From Ignavibacteria bacterium (GTDB taxonomy: Bacteria; Bacteroidota; Ignavibacteria; Tepidaquicellales; OLB5), in contig JAFLBX010000001.1 in NCBI GenBank assembly GCA_017303675.1, forward strand, positions 1,747,970 to 1,811,969: DNA of 64,000 nucleotides, given 5' to 3'. The position numbers were made by a program, and so were the translations under genes. Positions 53,230-62,322 of the stretch are shown piece after piece. Below the pieces are notes generated by a model, which was not told where the DNA came from, searched no databases, and saw only the letters and a list, made by a program, of their open reading frames with translations. Positions within the stretch are counted from its first letter, which is position 1. Every line of letters starts with the position of its first letter.

Positions 53230-54291
53230 TTACTTAACCAGCAAAAGCTTTTTAGTTTGTGAAAAGTTACCGGCTTTAATAATATAAAAATAAACACCGC
53301 TTGACATCCCGGAAGCATCCCATTTGGCAACATAATTGCCTGCAGCATACTCTCCGTTAACAAGCTTTGTTACTTCCTTGCCCTGGGAATTATATACTGT
53401 TATACTAACATAATTATTTTCGGGAATTGCGAACTGAATATTTGTTGCCGGGTTGAATGGATTCGGATAATTCTGCGATAATTTATAATCTTCAGGTATT
53501 CCTGTGTTCAGGTTTGTAATACCGGTTGTTGTACTTACTACATAACGTATTTCACCGGTTAATGCGCGTGATGAAAACCAGGTGCCGGTAGTTGTAAATA
53601 CAGCAGAACGGGCATCACCGGTTATCAGCCTGATGTTTGTATCAACATAATTTTCCAGCGGGGGAGTCCCGGTACCAAAATAACGCGGTCCGCCAAGCAC
53701 AAGCTTAAGAGCTACACCAACTGTATCATTAGCCGCAACTGGAATTGGACCGATATATATAAGCTCCGAAATTCCGTTTGCTGTTGATCCCTGGAACCCG
53801 TCTGCTGTATCTATTAATGTCCAGCCTGCCAGTGAGCTTCCCGGGCCTGAGCCAACCGGTCCGCCAAGTGCATTTCCGTCACGTATATATACTTCTATTC
53901 TTACCGGTGCGCCTGCAGTCAGTGATAGTCCGGTTTTAAAAGCTGTAACAAAAAGATCGCGCGGCCCGCCGATCAGGTTGAACAGCATACCTGCTCCCGC
54001 TGCGCTTAAACCGTTATTTGGCGGTCCCGGGTTTGCAGTAAGTATAATTGTATCTGCAAGGCTATATTCAGTATTGAACATAAAATGCCTGTTCATGATC
54101 TCGTTTGTATTAAGGTAGGGAGCTGAACTTTCTGTTACTATACTAATATTTGAAAGACTAATATTTTCTGTTGTTATCGCATCTTTATCCCTGTTATCAT
54201 TAAATTCAAAAAAGCCGTAGAATGAAAAAATTGAAACCGCAAAAAATACTATTAAAAAAGGAATTTTGTTTCCATTAATTGAAATTTTCAT
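53230..54291 (-). CDS. secreted T9SS cargo protein with a beta-sandwich domain
   Basis: 353 aa. N-terminal hydrophobic segment (about 10-27), a beta-rich domain (about 60-250; VRIEVYIRDGNALGGPVGSGP and PVAANDTVGVALKLVLGG resemble choice-of-anchor domains), then a sorting domain (about 268-353, LSQNYPNPFNP, ending KKLLLVK). GGAGG precedes the ATG. The cargo's function is unknown. Confidence 0.82.
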   Translation of the reverse strand: MKISINGNKIPFLIVFFAVSIFSFYGFFEFNDNRDKDAITTENISLSNISIVTESSAPYLNTNEIMNRHFMFNTEYSLADTIILTANPGPPNNGLSAAGAGMLFNLIGGPRDLFVTAFKTGLSLTAGAPVRIEVYIRDGNALGGPVGSGPGSSLAGWTLIDTADGFQGSTANGISELIYIGPIPVAANDTVGVALKLVLGGPRYFGTGTPPLENYVDTNIRLITGDARSAVFTTTGTWFSSRALTGEIRYVVSTTTGITNLNTGIPEDYKLSQNYPNPFNPATNIQFAIPENNYVSITVYNSQGKEVTKLVNGEYAAGNYVAKWDASGMSSGVYFYIIKAGNFSQTKKLLLVK

Positions 54292-54481
54292 TTTTCCTCC
54301 ATATTTTAAATTTATTTCATTAAAACTTAATCATTTCTTAAATACAATACAACTTATTTTGTAATATTTCATAATATACAAAAATCATAATGTATGGTGA
54401 TTAGAATTGATTTATCTGAGAAAAAAACCTGTATTTTAATTATTTACTCTTAATTAGCTTTTTAATAGAAAGATGTTTTAG

Positions 54482-54489
54482 TAAATTTG
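54482..54489 (+). promoter_or_regulatory. Bacteroidota-type -7 promoter element (TAAATTTG)
   Basis: Exact TAnnTTTG match 34 nt before the ATG at 54523. A TTTA about 17 nt further upstream may be the -33 part. Confidence 0.45.
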
Positions 54490-54522
54490 CATAGCTGAAA
54501 TAATTTTTCAGCACATAACATT

Positions 54523-55413
54523 ATGATATTTAGACTATCTGCGGCAATATTACTGTTAAATTTTTATCTATTTTCACAGCAAACAGTATTATTTAAAGCT
54601 CCCCCGGGAAATATTACACTTCCCTCTGTTATTGTTGATGAAAACAGCAATCCAAAATCAACTGGTCTTGGAATAATTGAATCCAAATGGGTGCCTTCAT
54701 CACAACCGGCTGCTGAAACACTCCTTGAATCATATTCCTCTTCAGGAGATATCGGCATCAGAAAAATAATTAATGATATTCTGCTTAAAGCAAATATCTC
54801 AGCTGAAAATATTGCCAAGCTGAATATCAGCTTCAAAAGCTCGGGAATTGAAGAACGCAGCATAGATAAAAATGATGCCGTGTTCAATGATGATTTTGCA
54901 TCAAAATATACCGGTGATAATTTGTTCCTTGTCACCAGGCTTTACCGCTCAAACAACGCAGTTATAGAAATTACGGAAACCGGTGTAGCTGAATTTACGC
55001 CTGAGATAAAAAATGCTTTATCTGAAGGGTTAAGGTTCGGAAATAAAACCGAAACTACCCAGGAAAATAAAATGCTTGTTGAGATTCAATATCTTGTTTT
55101 TGCTTATGAATATGTACCTATGAAAATCGAAAGAATTACAGATAAGTCTCTTGTTGTTCCAATGTATTATACGGTAGATATCGGCCTGAATGCAATTTCT
55201 AATATGACAGTTACAGAATATTCCCAGTATAATCTTCATGTAAAGATCGGCTCTGATATCATTTCAAAACCGGTGGAATTCAAGATCTCAAATACCGAAC
55301 CTAAAAATAATTTCAGGGTGGGGAACAGGGAAGCTTATTCAATAACTTATATCGAAGCCAGCGGAAACAAAGTTACTTTTTCCATTTCAGGATTCAGCGT
55401 TTCATTTCCTTGA
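54523..55413 (+). CDS. hypothetical exported protein
   Basis: 296 aa with a signal peptide (about 1-19, ending LFSQQ). The mature part has alternating helix and strand segments but no repeated motif, Cys cluster or sorting domain. I do not recognise the family. The SET-domain gene follows after 81 nt on the same strand. Confidence 0.6.
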   Translation: MIFRLSAAILLLNFYLFSQQTVLFKAPPGNITLPSVIVDENSNPKSTGLGIIESKWVPSSQPAAETLLESYSSSGDIGIRKIINDILLKANISAENIAKLNISFKSSGIEERSIDKNDAVFNDDFASKYTGDNLFLVTRLYRSNNAVIEITETGVAEFTPEIKNALSEGLRFGNKTETTQENKMLVEIQYLVFAYEYVPMKIERITDKSLVVPMYYTVDIGLNAISNMTVTEYSQYNLHVKIGSDIISKPVEFKISNTEPKNNFRVGNREAYSITYIEASGNKVTFSISGFSVSFP

Positions 55414-55494
55414 TTAACCTGCTGATCCATTTATCAAAAACGAAATTTTAGGGATACCCCTGCAGCAAAATATCAATCTATTTAAAGGAATTTA

Positions 55495-55848
55495 ATGCAA
55501 TTCAGATTAAAAAAATCTACTATCGAAGATGCCGGTATAGGCGTTTTCACAACTTCATTTATCAAAAAAGGCGATAAGCTTCACACATTATTTCATGAAA
55601 ACGATGTTATATGGGTATCAAATGAGGATTATGAAAAACTTGATATTCCGCATGAGCTTAAAGAAAATTTTTCGATCAAGTTTGAAGAAGGGTACTCAAT
55701 GCCTGGTGATTTTAACCGTATAAGCGTTGGCTGGTATCTGAACCACTCCGATAATCCCAATCTCCATTCCGATGAGGAGTATGAATATTATGCTTCACGT
55801 GATATTCAGCCCGGTGAAGAATTATTTATAGATTACGAAGGTTTATAA
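55495..55848 (+). CDS. SET-domain protein, putative protein-lysine methyltransferase
   Basis: 117 aa, only a SET domain. The N-terminal GIGVFTTSFIKKGD strand pair, the NHSDNPN motif (83-89, SAM-binding/pseudoknot) and the GEELFIDY motif with the catalytic-type Tyr114 are all present. The post-SET Cys cluster is absent. SET proteins methylate lysines using SAM; in bacteria the targets are mostly unknown. AAAGGA precedes the ATG. No ribosomal or chromatin-like protein gene sits nearby to suggest the substrate. Confidence 0.88.
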   Translation: MQFRLKKSTIEDAGIGVFTTSFIKKGDKLHTLFHENDVIWVSNEDYEKLDIPHELKENFSIKFEEGYSMPGDFNRISVGWYLNHSDNPNLHSDEEYEYYASRDIQPGEELFIDYEGL

Positions 55849-55886
55849 AAAACAAAAAGCCTCTCATATTATATACGAGAGGCTTC
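55848..55886 (-). terminator. intrinsic terminator, strong on the minus strand
   Basis: AAGCCTCTC/GAGAGGCTT hairpin with a long T-rich run on the minus side (TTTTTGTTTTTT) and a weak one on the plus side. It ends a minus-strand transcript coming from about 56 kb and may serve the SET gene as well. Confidence 0.8.
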
Positions 55887-56172
55887 AAATAGGATTGGGC
55901 AGGTTATGCCCGTGCCCTCCTAAAACTTATACTTATCATACACACTCCTTTCTCTAAGCGGGCCTGCTTTTATACCCCGCAATACCAATATAACCAAATA
56001 TTATTTAAATTTGTCTCCAAATTATATTTATAACAAAAACATTTTTTGTAAAGTATTATAAATCAATTCAGCAAAAATTTTTGAAAATTACTTTTTCCGT
56101 TTCGCATTCTGCGCCATTTCAGTCCCGCGTTTCCATGACTTTAGTTGCTTAGCGGGATCACGTTTCACGTTC
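55849..56172. other. 324-bp intergenic region with a probable minus-strand short transcript
   Basis: Contains the terminator and tiny ORF described separately, then AT-rich sequence (55981-56095), which on the minus strand has a TATAATTTGG-like promoter region near 56020. The end (56096-56172) holds no further structure that I can support. Confidence 0.4.
55904..55939 (-). CDS. possible 11-residue leader peptide or small protein
   Basis: On the minus strand AAAGGAG with a 5-nt spacer precedes ATG; the frame reads MISISFRRARA and ends with TAA. It is flanked by GCGGGG..CCCGC (just upstream) and the GGGCA..TGCCC hairpin, and is followed 20 nt later by a strong terminator. The arrangement looks like an attenuator leader, but no gene on this strand lies immediately after the terminator. 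Confidence 0.35.
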   Translation of the reverse strand: MISISFRRARA

Positions 56173-57162
56173 TCACTTGAAGCTGTTAAGCGCTTTCATG
56201 TAATTTGCTCTTTCAAACGCACCCGGATTTGCGACTGCTTTATGGCTCATAGAGCCTTTCATCATTTTAATCGACTCATACTCGTGCTCTGTCATCCATT
56301 TTTCCATATCAGCAAGTATAGTTTTAATATGATCTATTCCGTATTTATGCAGCGCAGCAAATATCTGAGTAACAGATGCCCCGGTCATGATGAGCTTCAG
56401 CACATCTTCGGCTGTGTTAACGCCGCTTGTAGCGGCAAGTGATGCGTTTATTCTGCCGTATAATATTGCTATCCACCTCAGCGGCAGGCGCATTGACTGA
56501 CTGTTGCTCAGCAGAACATTAGGCACAACCTCAAGGTTATCCAGGTCTATATCCGGCTGGTAAAACCTGTTGAATAATACCAGACCGTCAACTCCTTCAT
56601 TATCCAGCCGTTTTGCAAAGTGACCCAAAGCGCTTATATACGGACTAATCTTCATCGCAACCGGTATCCCCACATTTGCTTTTACCGAACGCAGTGTTTC
56701 TACATAAATATTTTCAATATCCTCTGAAGTTGTGTTAAAATCCGTTGCAAGCATATACATATTCAGCTCCAGTGCGTCTGCCCCGGCTTCTTCGATCAGC
56801 TTTGCGTATTTTGTCCAGCCGCCATCAGTGCAGCCGTTAAGGCTGCCAATTACGGGAATATTCACACTCTTCTTGATATTATGAAGATGCTCCAGGTATT
56901 CTTCAGGTCCAAGGTTATAGCTCTGTTCCGGGAAGTATGACTGAGCTTCAGCGTGAGTATCATCATGGTAAGAAGTATGATGATAAAGCTCGAGTGCTTC
57001 ATGGGTAATCTGCTCTTCGAAGAGTGAATACATAACAACTGCCGCTGCTCCGGCATCTTCCATTTTTTTTATGTTGCCAATATCCCTTGAAAGCGGGGAG
57101 GCTGATGGTACTATCGGGTTTTTCAGGTTCATACCCAGGTAATGTGTTGAGAGGTCTGTCAT
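56173..57162 (-). CDS. dihydroorotate dehydrogenase-like flavoprotein
   Basis: 329 aa, TIM-barrel of the DHOD family: LKNPIVPSASPLSRD at the start, IPVIGSLNGCTDGGW, ADALELNMYM, IPVAMKISPY, LVLFNRF and the late SGVNTAEDVLKLIMTGA for FMN-phosphate binding. The residue pattern differs from class 1 PyrD, and the gene sits in an operon with nifJ and dsrE rather than with pyrimidine genes. A different oxidoreductase role, possibly ferredoxin-linked, is more likely than orotate synthesis. Electron donor and substrate are unknown. Confidence 0.85.
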   Translation of the reverse strand: MTDLSTHYLGMNLKNPIVPSASPLSRDIGNIKKMEDAGAAAVVMYSLFEEQITHEALELYHHTSYHDDTHAEAQSYFPEQSYNLGPEEYLEHLHNIKKSVNIPVIGSLNGCTDGGWTKYAKLIEEAGADALELNMYMLATDFNTTSEDIENIYVETLRSVKANVGIPVAMKISPYISALGHFAKRLDNEGVDGLVLFNRFYQPDIDLDNLEVVPNVLLSNSQSMRLPLRWIAILYGRINASLAATSGVNTAEDVLKLIMTGASVTQIFAALHKYGIDHIKTILADMEKWMTEHEYESIKMMKGSMSHKAVANPGAFERANYMKALNSFK

Positions 57163-57213
57163 GATCGTCTATTCCCTTTAACCGGGGAATCCATTTTTAA
57201 ATTATTATTACTT

Positions 57214-57567
57214 TTAAAAGCTTATTATTTTATCTGAGCTCATATACCATGCAGTTAGTTCTGCCATGGTGCTCATTTGTGTACCTTCTATTATATTATC
57301 TTTTTTAATTCCCCTTGCATCAGCACATGAACCGCATATCTTAACTTCACCTTTGTTTAGCAGTACAGATTTGATCATACGCTCAACGTTATAATATCCG
57401 TTCGGAGTAGTTTGTCCGGCTTTTGCGCAGGCTGCTGCATCCGCCATGAGGAAAATTCTAACCTCCTCGCCGGGGAAATCCTTCTGAATCTGCATCGCAA
57501 GCCTTAAACCGTTGTATGGTTTCTCGCTGCCGTATGGCTGCTCATTTATCAATATTAAATGTTTCAT
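57214..57567 (-). CDS. DsrE-family protein
   Basis: 117 aa; LILINEQPYGSEKPYNGLRLAMQIQ and VRIFLMADAAACAKAGQ are typical DsrE/DsrF-like fold segments, and the Cys in ICGSCADARG occupies the position used for persulfide chemistry in sulfur-relay members. It lies 10 nt downstream of nifJ. Sulfur or redox handling connected with the Fe-S enzyme is plausible but not shown. Confidence 0.85.
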   Translation of the reverse strand: MKHLILINEQPYGSEKPYNGLRLAMQIQKDFPGEEVRIFLMADAAACAKAGQTTPNGYYNVERMIKSVLLNKGEVKICGSCADARGIKKDNIIEGTQMSTMAELTAWYMSSDKIISF

Positions 57568-57577
57568 TCTTTTTATT

Positions 57578-60500
57578 TTATATCTTTACAAATGCCTTCT
57601 GGTAATCTGCAGATAGATCTTCGTACATTTTCCACCGTTTATTTACATCTTCCTGCGCTTCATTCATCAGCTCTTTTGCTGTTTCAGGGTGACTCTTTGT
57701 AAGCATCTTATACCTGGTTTCCATATACGCGTAATCAGCAAGCTTTATCTTAGGCGGTTTGCTGTCAAGCTTAAAGGGTGATTCACCCGCTGATATCAGC
57801 TCAGGGTTAAACCTGAATAGCGGCCAGTAACCTGAATCAACCGCAGCTTTCTGGTTCTGGTTTGCTGTGCGCATGTTGATTCCGTGCGCTATGCAGTGGC
57901 TGTAAGCAATTATAAGTGAAGGCCCGTCATATTTTTCAGCTTCCGTGAAGGCTTTAAGTGTCTGTGAATCACTTGCGCCCAATGCTACCCTTGCAACATA
58001 TACATTTCCGTAACTTACCGCAAGCAGCCCCAGATCTTTTTTTGCTGTTGTTTTGCCGGCTGCAGAAAACTTCGCAACGGCTGCGCGGGGAGTTGATTTT
58101 GATGTCTGGCCGCCTGTGTTTGAATACACCTCCGTATCCAGAACAAGCAGGTTAACATTTTTGCCTGAAAGCAATACATGATCAACTCCGCCGAAGCCAA
58201 TATCATATGCCCATCCGTCGCCGCCCATTATCCAGACTGATTTTTTCACAAGGTAGTCGCTCAGCCAATCAAGTGATCTTGCGCCGTCTCCTTTAATATC
58301 CTTTAATTTCTTCTTCAGGTCATGAACTCTTGCTCTTTGATTGAAAATTCCGAGCTCATCATCCTGATTAGCGCTTAAAATTTCGTTTACAAGCTTTTCG
58401 CCAATTTCACCGGCAAATTTCTTTAACAGGAACTCTGCCTGCTCTTTATGCTTATCAATAGCAAGGCGGTATCCTAAGCCAAACTCTGCATTATCTTCAA
58501 ATAATGAATTGCTCCAGGCGGGTCCGCGTCCCTGTTTATTTACAGTCCATGGTGTAGTAGGCAGGTTGCCGCCGTAGATGCTTGAGCATCCCGTTGCATT
58601 TGCTATAATAGCCCTGTCACCGAATAACTGGCTAACAAGCTTAACATACGGCGTTTCGCCGCAGCCCAGGCATGCCCCTGAAAATTCAAAAAGCGGCTGG
58701 AGGAACTGCGAATCTTTTACCGCCGATGTATTTACCTTTGTCCTGTCAACTTCAGGCAGGTTAAGGAAGTAATCAAAATTAACCGCTTCTTTTTCCCTTA
58801 AACCTTCTGTTTCATTGGAAACCATATTGATAGCTTTGAACCTGGTTTCCTGTTTATTTTTTGCAGGGCAAACCTCTACACAAATTCCGCATCCTGTGCA
58901 GTCTTCAACTGCTACCTGCAGGCTGTACTGCGCGCCTTCGCCATATTCCTTGCCTCTGTAATTCGTGTATTTAAAAGTTTCAGGTACATTTATCAGCTCT
59001 TTCTCATCATAAACTTTTGGCCTTATTGCAGCATGTGGACAAACTATAGCGCACTTATTGCACTGTATGCATACATTGGTATCCCATACCGGTACTTCAA
59101 GTGCAATGTTTCGTTTTTCCCACATTGCAGTTCCTGTAGGGTATGTACCGTCAACGGGCAGCATGCTGACAGGTATCATATCGCCTTTACCTTCAATCAT
59201 CATAGAAGTTACATTCCTTACAAACTCAGGCGCCTTTTGTGAAACAGCCTCACGCATCATAATTTCACCGCCGGCTGCCTGAGGGATCTTTACTTCAAAT
59301 AAGTTGGCAAGTGTTTTATCAACGGAATCAAAATTCATTTTCACAACAGCTTCGCCTTTTTTACCGTATGTCTTTTCAATGGTCTTTTTGATCTTGGCTA
59401 TTGCCTCTTCACGGGGAAGTATGTTTGAAATTGCAAAGAAACAGGTCTGCATAATTGAGTTTATCCTTAAACCCATTCCTGTTTCTTTTGCTACTTTATA
59501 TGCATCAATTACATAAAGCTTGATATTTTTATCAATTATTGTCTGCTGCACTTTCTTCGGCAGCTCGCCAAAAACCAAATCAGCCGGTACCTGTGAATTA
59601 AGCAGGAATGTCGCTCCTACTTCTGCGTTTGCCAGCATGTCTATCCTCTCTAAAAACGAAGGCTGGTGGCATGCTATAAAATTCGCTTTTGTGATAAGAT
59701 AAGTTGAGCGTATCGGCTTGGGTCCGAACCTTAAATGCGAGGTTGTCATTGAACCTGATTTTTTGGAATCATACACAAAATACCCCTGTGCAAAATTATC
59801 TGTTTCTTCACCGATAATTTTTATTGAATTCTTATTGGCACCTACGGTGCCGTCTGCGCCGAGACCGTAGAACATTCCGCGGAATGTTTCGGGTGATTCA
59901 ACACTAAATGCCGTGTCAAACTCAAGGCTTGTGTTGGTTACATCATCAATTATACCAACAGTAAAATGATTTTTCGGCTGCTCTTTTTTCATCTCATCAT
60001 AAACAGCCTTTATCATTGCAGGGGTAAACTCCTTGGATGAAAGTCCGTACCTGCCGCCTGTTATTTTTGGAAGCTTTTTCAGCTTTCCGCTGCTGTATGA
60101 TTCACTAACTGCGTTAACTATATCAAGATAAAGCGGTTCGCCTGCTGAACCCGGCTCCTTGGTTCTGTCGAGCACTGAAATTTTTTCAGCAGTAACCGGC
60201 AGAACATTCAATAAGTGTTCAACTGAAAACGGCCTGTAAAGCCTTACCGTAACCAAACCGACCTTTTCGCCCTTAGCGATTAGCCAGTCTGTAATTTCTT
60301 TTGCAGGCTCATTGCCTGAGCCCATTAACACTATTACTCTTTCAGCTTCCGGGTGGCCGTAATAATCAAACAGCCTGTATTTCCTTCCTGTCAGCTCACC
60401 AAACTTATCCATATACTTCTGCACTATTGCAGGGCAGTTGTTGTAATATGTGTTAACAGTCTCTCTTGCCTGGAAGTAAACATCAGGGTTCTGCGCAGTG

Positions 60501-61150
60501 CCGCGTATGAAGGGGTTATCAGGTGTAAGCGCCCGTTTCCTGTGTTCAAGTATCAGCTCTTCGCTTACCATTGCCTTCATATCTTCATAGGTAAGCTGTT
60601 CTATTTTCATTACTTCATGTGATGTGCGGAAGCCGTCAAAGAAATGCAGAAACGGAATCCTGCTCTCAAGCGTAGCAGCCTGCGCTATCAGCGCCATATC
60701 CATCGCTTCCTGTACCGATGCAGATGCAAGCATTGCAAATCCGGTTTGCCTTACAGCCATTACATCGCTGTGATCACCGAATATTGAAAGTGCCTGCGCC
60801 GCAATTGAACGCGCCGTAACGTGGAAGACTGTTGAAGTAAGCTCACCCGCTATTTTATACATGTTGGGTATCATTAATAACAGACCCTGTGACGCTGTGA
60901 ACGTAGTTGTCAGCGCGCCGTTCTGCAATGAGCCGTGTACCGCGCCTGCAGCGCCGCCTTCTGACTGCATTTCCTGTACTGTCGGAACTATTCCCCACAT
61001 ATTGGGCTTATTTTCAGATGCCCACTGGTCGCAAAGCTCACCCATATTTGATGATGGTGTTATGGGGTAGATTGCGCAGACTTCGTTTAAGTTATAGGCA
61101 ACATATGCTGTTGCTTCATTTCCGTCAATTGTTACTTTTTTGCGTTCCAT
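57578..61150 (-). CDS. nifJ: pyruvate:ferredoxin (flavodoxin) oxidoreductase
   Basis: 1190 aa single-chain PFOR, normal length. Visible parts: N-terminal YNLNEVCAIYPITPSS pyrimidine-binding segment, the central ferredoxin domain with CIQCNKCAIVCPH (about 690) and CTGCGICVEVCPAK (about 748), the proximal cluster/TPP part CLGCGETPYVKL (about 828) with ATGCSSIYGG, and the TPP motif GGDGWAYDIGFGG. It converts pyruvate, CoA and oxidised ferredoxin to acetyl-CoA, CO2 and reduced ferredoxin. First gene of an operon with dsrE (10 nt) and the DHOD-like gene (51 nt). A one-mismatch ATCAT-N8-ATGAT site is 52 nt upstream. Confidence 0.97.
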   Translation of the reverse strand: MERKKVTIDGNEATAYVAYNLNEVCAIYPITPSSNMGELCDQWASENKPNMWGIVPTVQEMQSEGGAAGAVHGSLQNGALTTTFTASQGLLLMIPNMYKIAGELTSTVFHVTARSIAAQALSIFGDHSDVMAVRQTGFAMLASASVQEAMDMALIAQAATLESRIPFLHFFDGFRTSHEVMKIEQLTYEDMKAMVSEELILEHRKRALTPDNPFIRGTAQNPDVYFQARETVNTYYNNCPAIVQKYMDKFGELTGRKYRLFDYYGHPEAERVIVLMGSGNEPAKEITDWLIAKGEKVGLVTVRLYRPFSVEHLLNVLPVTAEKISVLDRTKEPGSAGEPLYLDIVNAVSESYSSGKLKKLPKITGGRYGLSSKEFTPAMIKAVYDEMKKEQPKNHFTVGIIDDVTNTSLEFDTAFSVESPETFRGMFYGLGADGTVGANKNSIKIIGEETDNFAQGYFVYDSKKSGSMTTSHLRFGPKPIRSTYLITKANFIACHQPSFLERIDMLANAEVGATFLLNSQVPADLVFGELPKKVQQTIIDKNIKLYVIDAYKVAKETGMGLRINSIMQTCFFAISNILPREEAIAKIKKTIEKTYGKKGEAVVKMNFDSVDKTLANLFEVKIPQAAGGEIMMREAVSQKAPEFVRNVTSMMIEGKGDMIPVSMLPVDGTYPTGTAMWEKRNIALEVPVWDTNVCIQCNKCAIVCPHAAIRPKVYDEKELINVPETFKYTNYRGKEYGEGAQYSLQVAVEDCTGCGICVEVCPAKNKQETRFKAINMVSNETEGLREKEAVNFDYFLNLPEVDRTKVNTSAVKDSQFLQPLFEFSGACLGCGETPYVKLVSQLFGDRAIIANATGCSSIYGGNLPTTPWTVNKQGRGPAWSNSLFEDNAEFGLGYRLAIDKHKEQAEFLLKKFAGEIGEKLVNEILSANQDDELGIFNQRARVHDLKKKLKDIKGDGARSLDWLSDYLVKKSVWIMGGDGWAYDIGFGGVDHVLLSGKNVNLLVLDTEVYSNTGGQTSKSTPRAAVAKFSAAGKTTAKKDLGLLAVSYGNVYVARVALGASDSQTLKAFTEAEKYDGPSLIIAYSHCIAHGINMRTANQNQKAAVDSGYWPLFRFNPELISAGESPFKLDSKPPKIKLADYAYMETRYKMLTKSHPETAKELMNEAQEDVNKRWKMYEDLSADYQKAFVKI

Positions 61151-61201
61151 TCGTTTTTTACGTTTAAATCATATTTTTACTATTCAAAATTAACACTATT
61201 A

Positions 61202-61219
61202 GTCATTATTAAATATGAT
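61202..61219 (-). promoter_or_regulatory. GTCAT-N8-ATGAT motif upstream of nifJ (one mismatch)
   Basis: GTCAT-TATTAAAT-ATGAT, 52 nt before the nifJ start, overlapping an 8-bp palindrome AAATATGA-N6-TCATATTT (61211-61232). It fits the position of the perfect sites before the two other 2-oxoacid/acyl-CoA operons. Confidence 0.45.
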
Positions 61220-61383
61220 TTCAGTCATATTTATGAATGCTTTTTGTTAGGAATTAATTTGTTATAATTATTTATAATAATTATAGCTTTTTACCAATTA
61301 TTGGAGTTGTCTCCAATCAACTTATCATCCGCCCAAACATTTCCCTTAAATCTCTCCATTTTTCCGCGTATTTTTGTTATTCT

Positions 61384-62322
61384 ATGCAAACCACAATCAC
61401 AAACGACTCTAAAATCGCGGCGGATTTCATCAAATCAGGCGAAGTTGCCGCATTCCCCACTGAGACCGTTTACGGGCTGGGCGCAGATGCGTATAATGAA
61501 AAAGCTGTGCGGAAAATATTCAAAGCCAAAGGCAGGCCCGCTGATAATCCATTGATTGTGCACGTTGACAAAAAGAAAGATATTTCAGTTCTCGCAAAGG
61601 AAATTACGCCTTCGGCAAAAAAGATAATCAGCAAATTTTTCCCGGGTCCCGTTACAGTAATTCTCAAAAAAAATGAGATAGTGCCTGATGTTGTAACTGC
61701 TGGACTTGATACCATTGCAATCAGAATGCCCGCATCAAAAATAGCGCGTGAGCTTATCAGGTTAAGCGGAGTGCCAATAGCCGCGCCAAGCGCGAACCTT
61801 TCAGGTTCACCCTCGCCTACAAATTTTTTGCATGTGTTAAGGGATATGAAGGGGAAAATTCCCTGCCTGCTTATAGGTCCCGCTGCTAAATACGGACTCG
61901 AATCCACTGTAATTGACTGTACCGGGAAATTCCCTGTAATACTGAGACCCGGCAGTGTTACATTAGAGCAAATCAAAAAGCTTGATAAAAATGCGGTCTA
62001 TCAAAAAAATGCGCGTAAGATAAAAAGTCCGGGGCAGAAGTATCGTCACTACTCTCCAAAAGCAAAAGTAAAGTTCGTCAAACGTGAAACGTCAAATGTG
62101 AAACGTTCAAAAGAAGCTTATATTGGATTGAATAAAAAATTTGCAAAGGGATTTGAAACCGTAAAAGTGTGCAGATCTGTTGAGGATTACGCGAAGAATT
62201 TATTTTCATTCTTCAGGCAGTGTGATGAGCTGGGAATTAAAACCATCTATTGCGAAAAGATACCTGAAAAGGGGATAGGGACTGCTGTAATGAACAGGCT
62301 GAATAAAGCAATTATCAATTAG
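61384..62322 (+). CDS. L-threonylcarbamoyladenylate synthase (Sua5/YrdC/YciO)
   Basis: 312 aa. The YrdC fold spans about 8-200 (SGEVAAFPTETVYGLGADA, KAKGRPADNPLIVHV, APSANLSGSPSPTN, GLESTVIDC), followed by a C-terminal part (about 210-312) that contains GQKYRHYSPKAKV as in the Sua5 domain. It uses threonine, bicarbonate and ATP to make threonylcarbamoyl-AMP for the t6A37 modification of ANN-decoding tRNAs. Divergent from nifJ. Confidence 0.93.
   Translation: MQTTITNDSKIAADFIKSGEVAAFPTETVYGLGADAYNEKAVRKIFKAKGRPADNPLIVHVDKKKDISVLAKEITPSAKKIISKFFPGPVTVILKKNEIVPDVVTAGLDTIAIRMPASKIARELIRLSGVPIAAPSANLSGSPSPTNFLHVLRDMKGKIPCLLIGPAAKYGLESTVIDCTGKFPVILRPGSVTLEQIKKLDKNAVYQKNARKIKSPGQKYRHYSPKAKVKFVKRETSNVKRSKEAYIGLNKKFAKGFETVKVCRSVEDYAKNLFSFFRQCDELGIKTIYCEKIPEKGIGTAVMNRLNKAIIN

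Noticed and set aside
62082-62110. Duplication in the Sua5 gene (ACGTGAAACGTCAAATGTGAAACG)
   Set aside because: It is a short linker repeat in the coding frame between the YrdC and Sua5 parts; nothing suggests a break or insertion.
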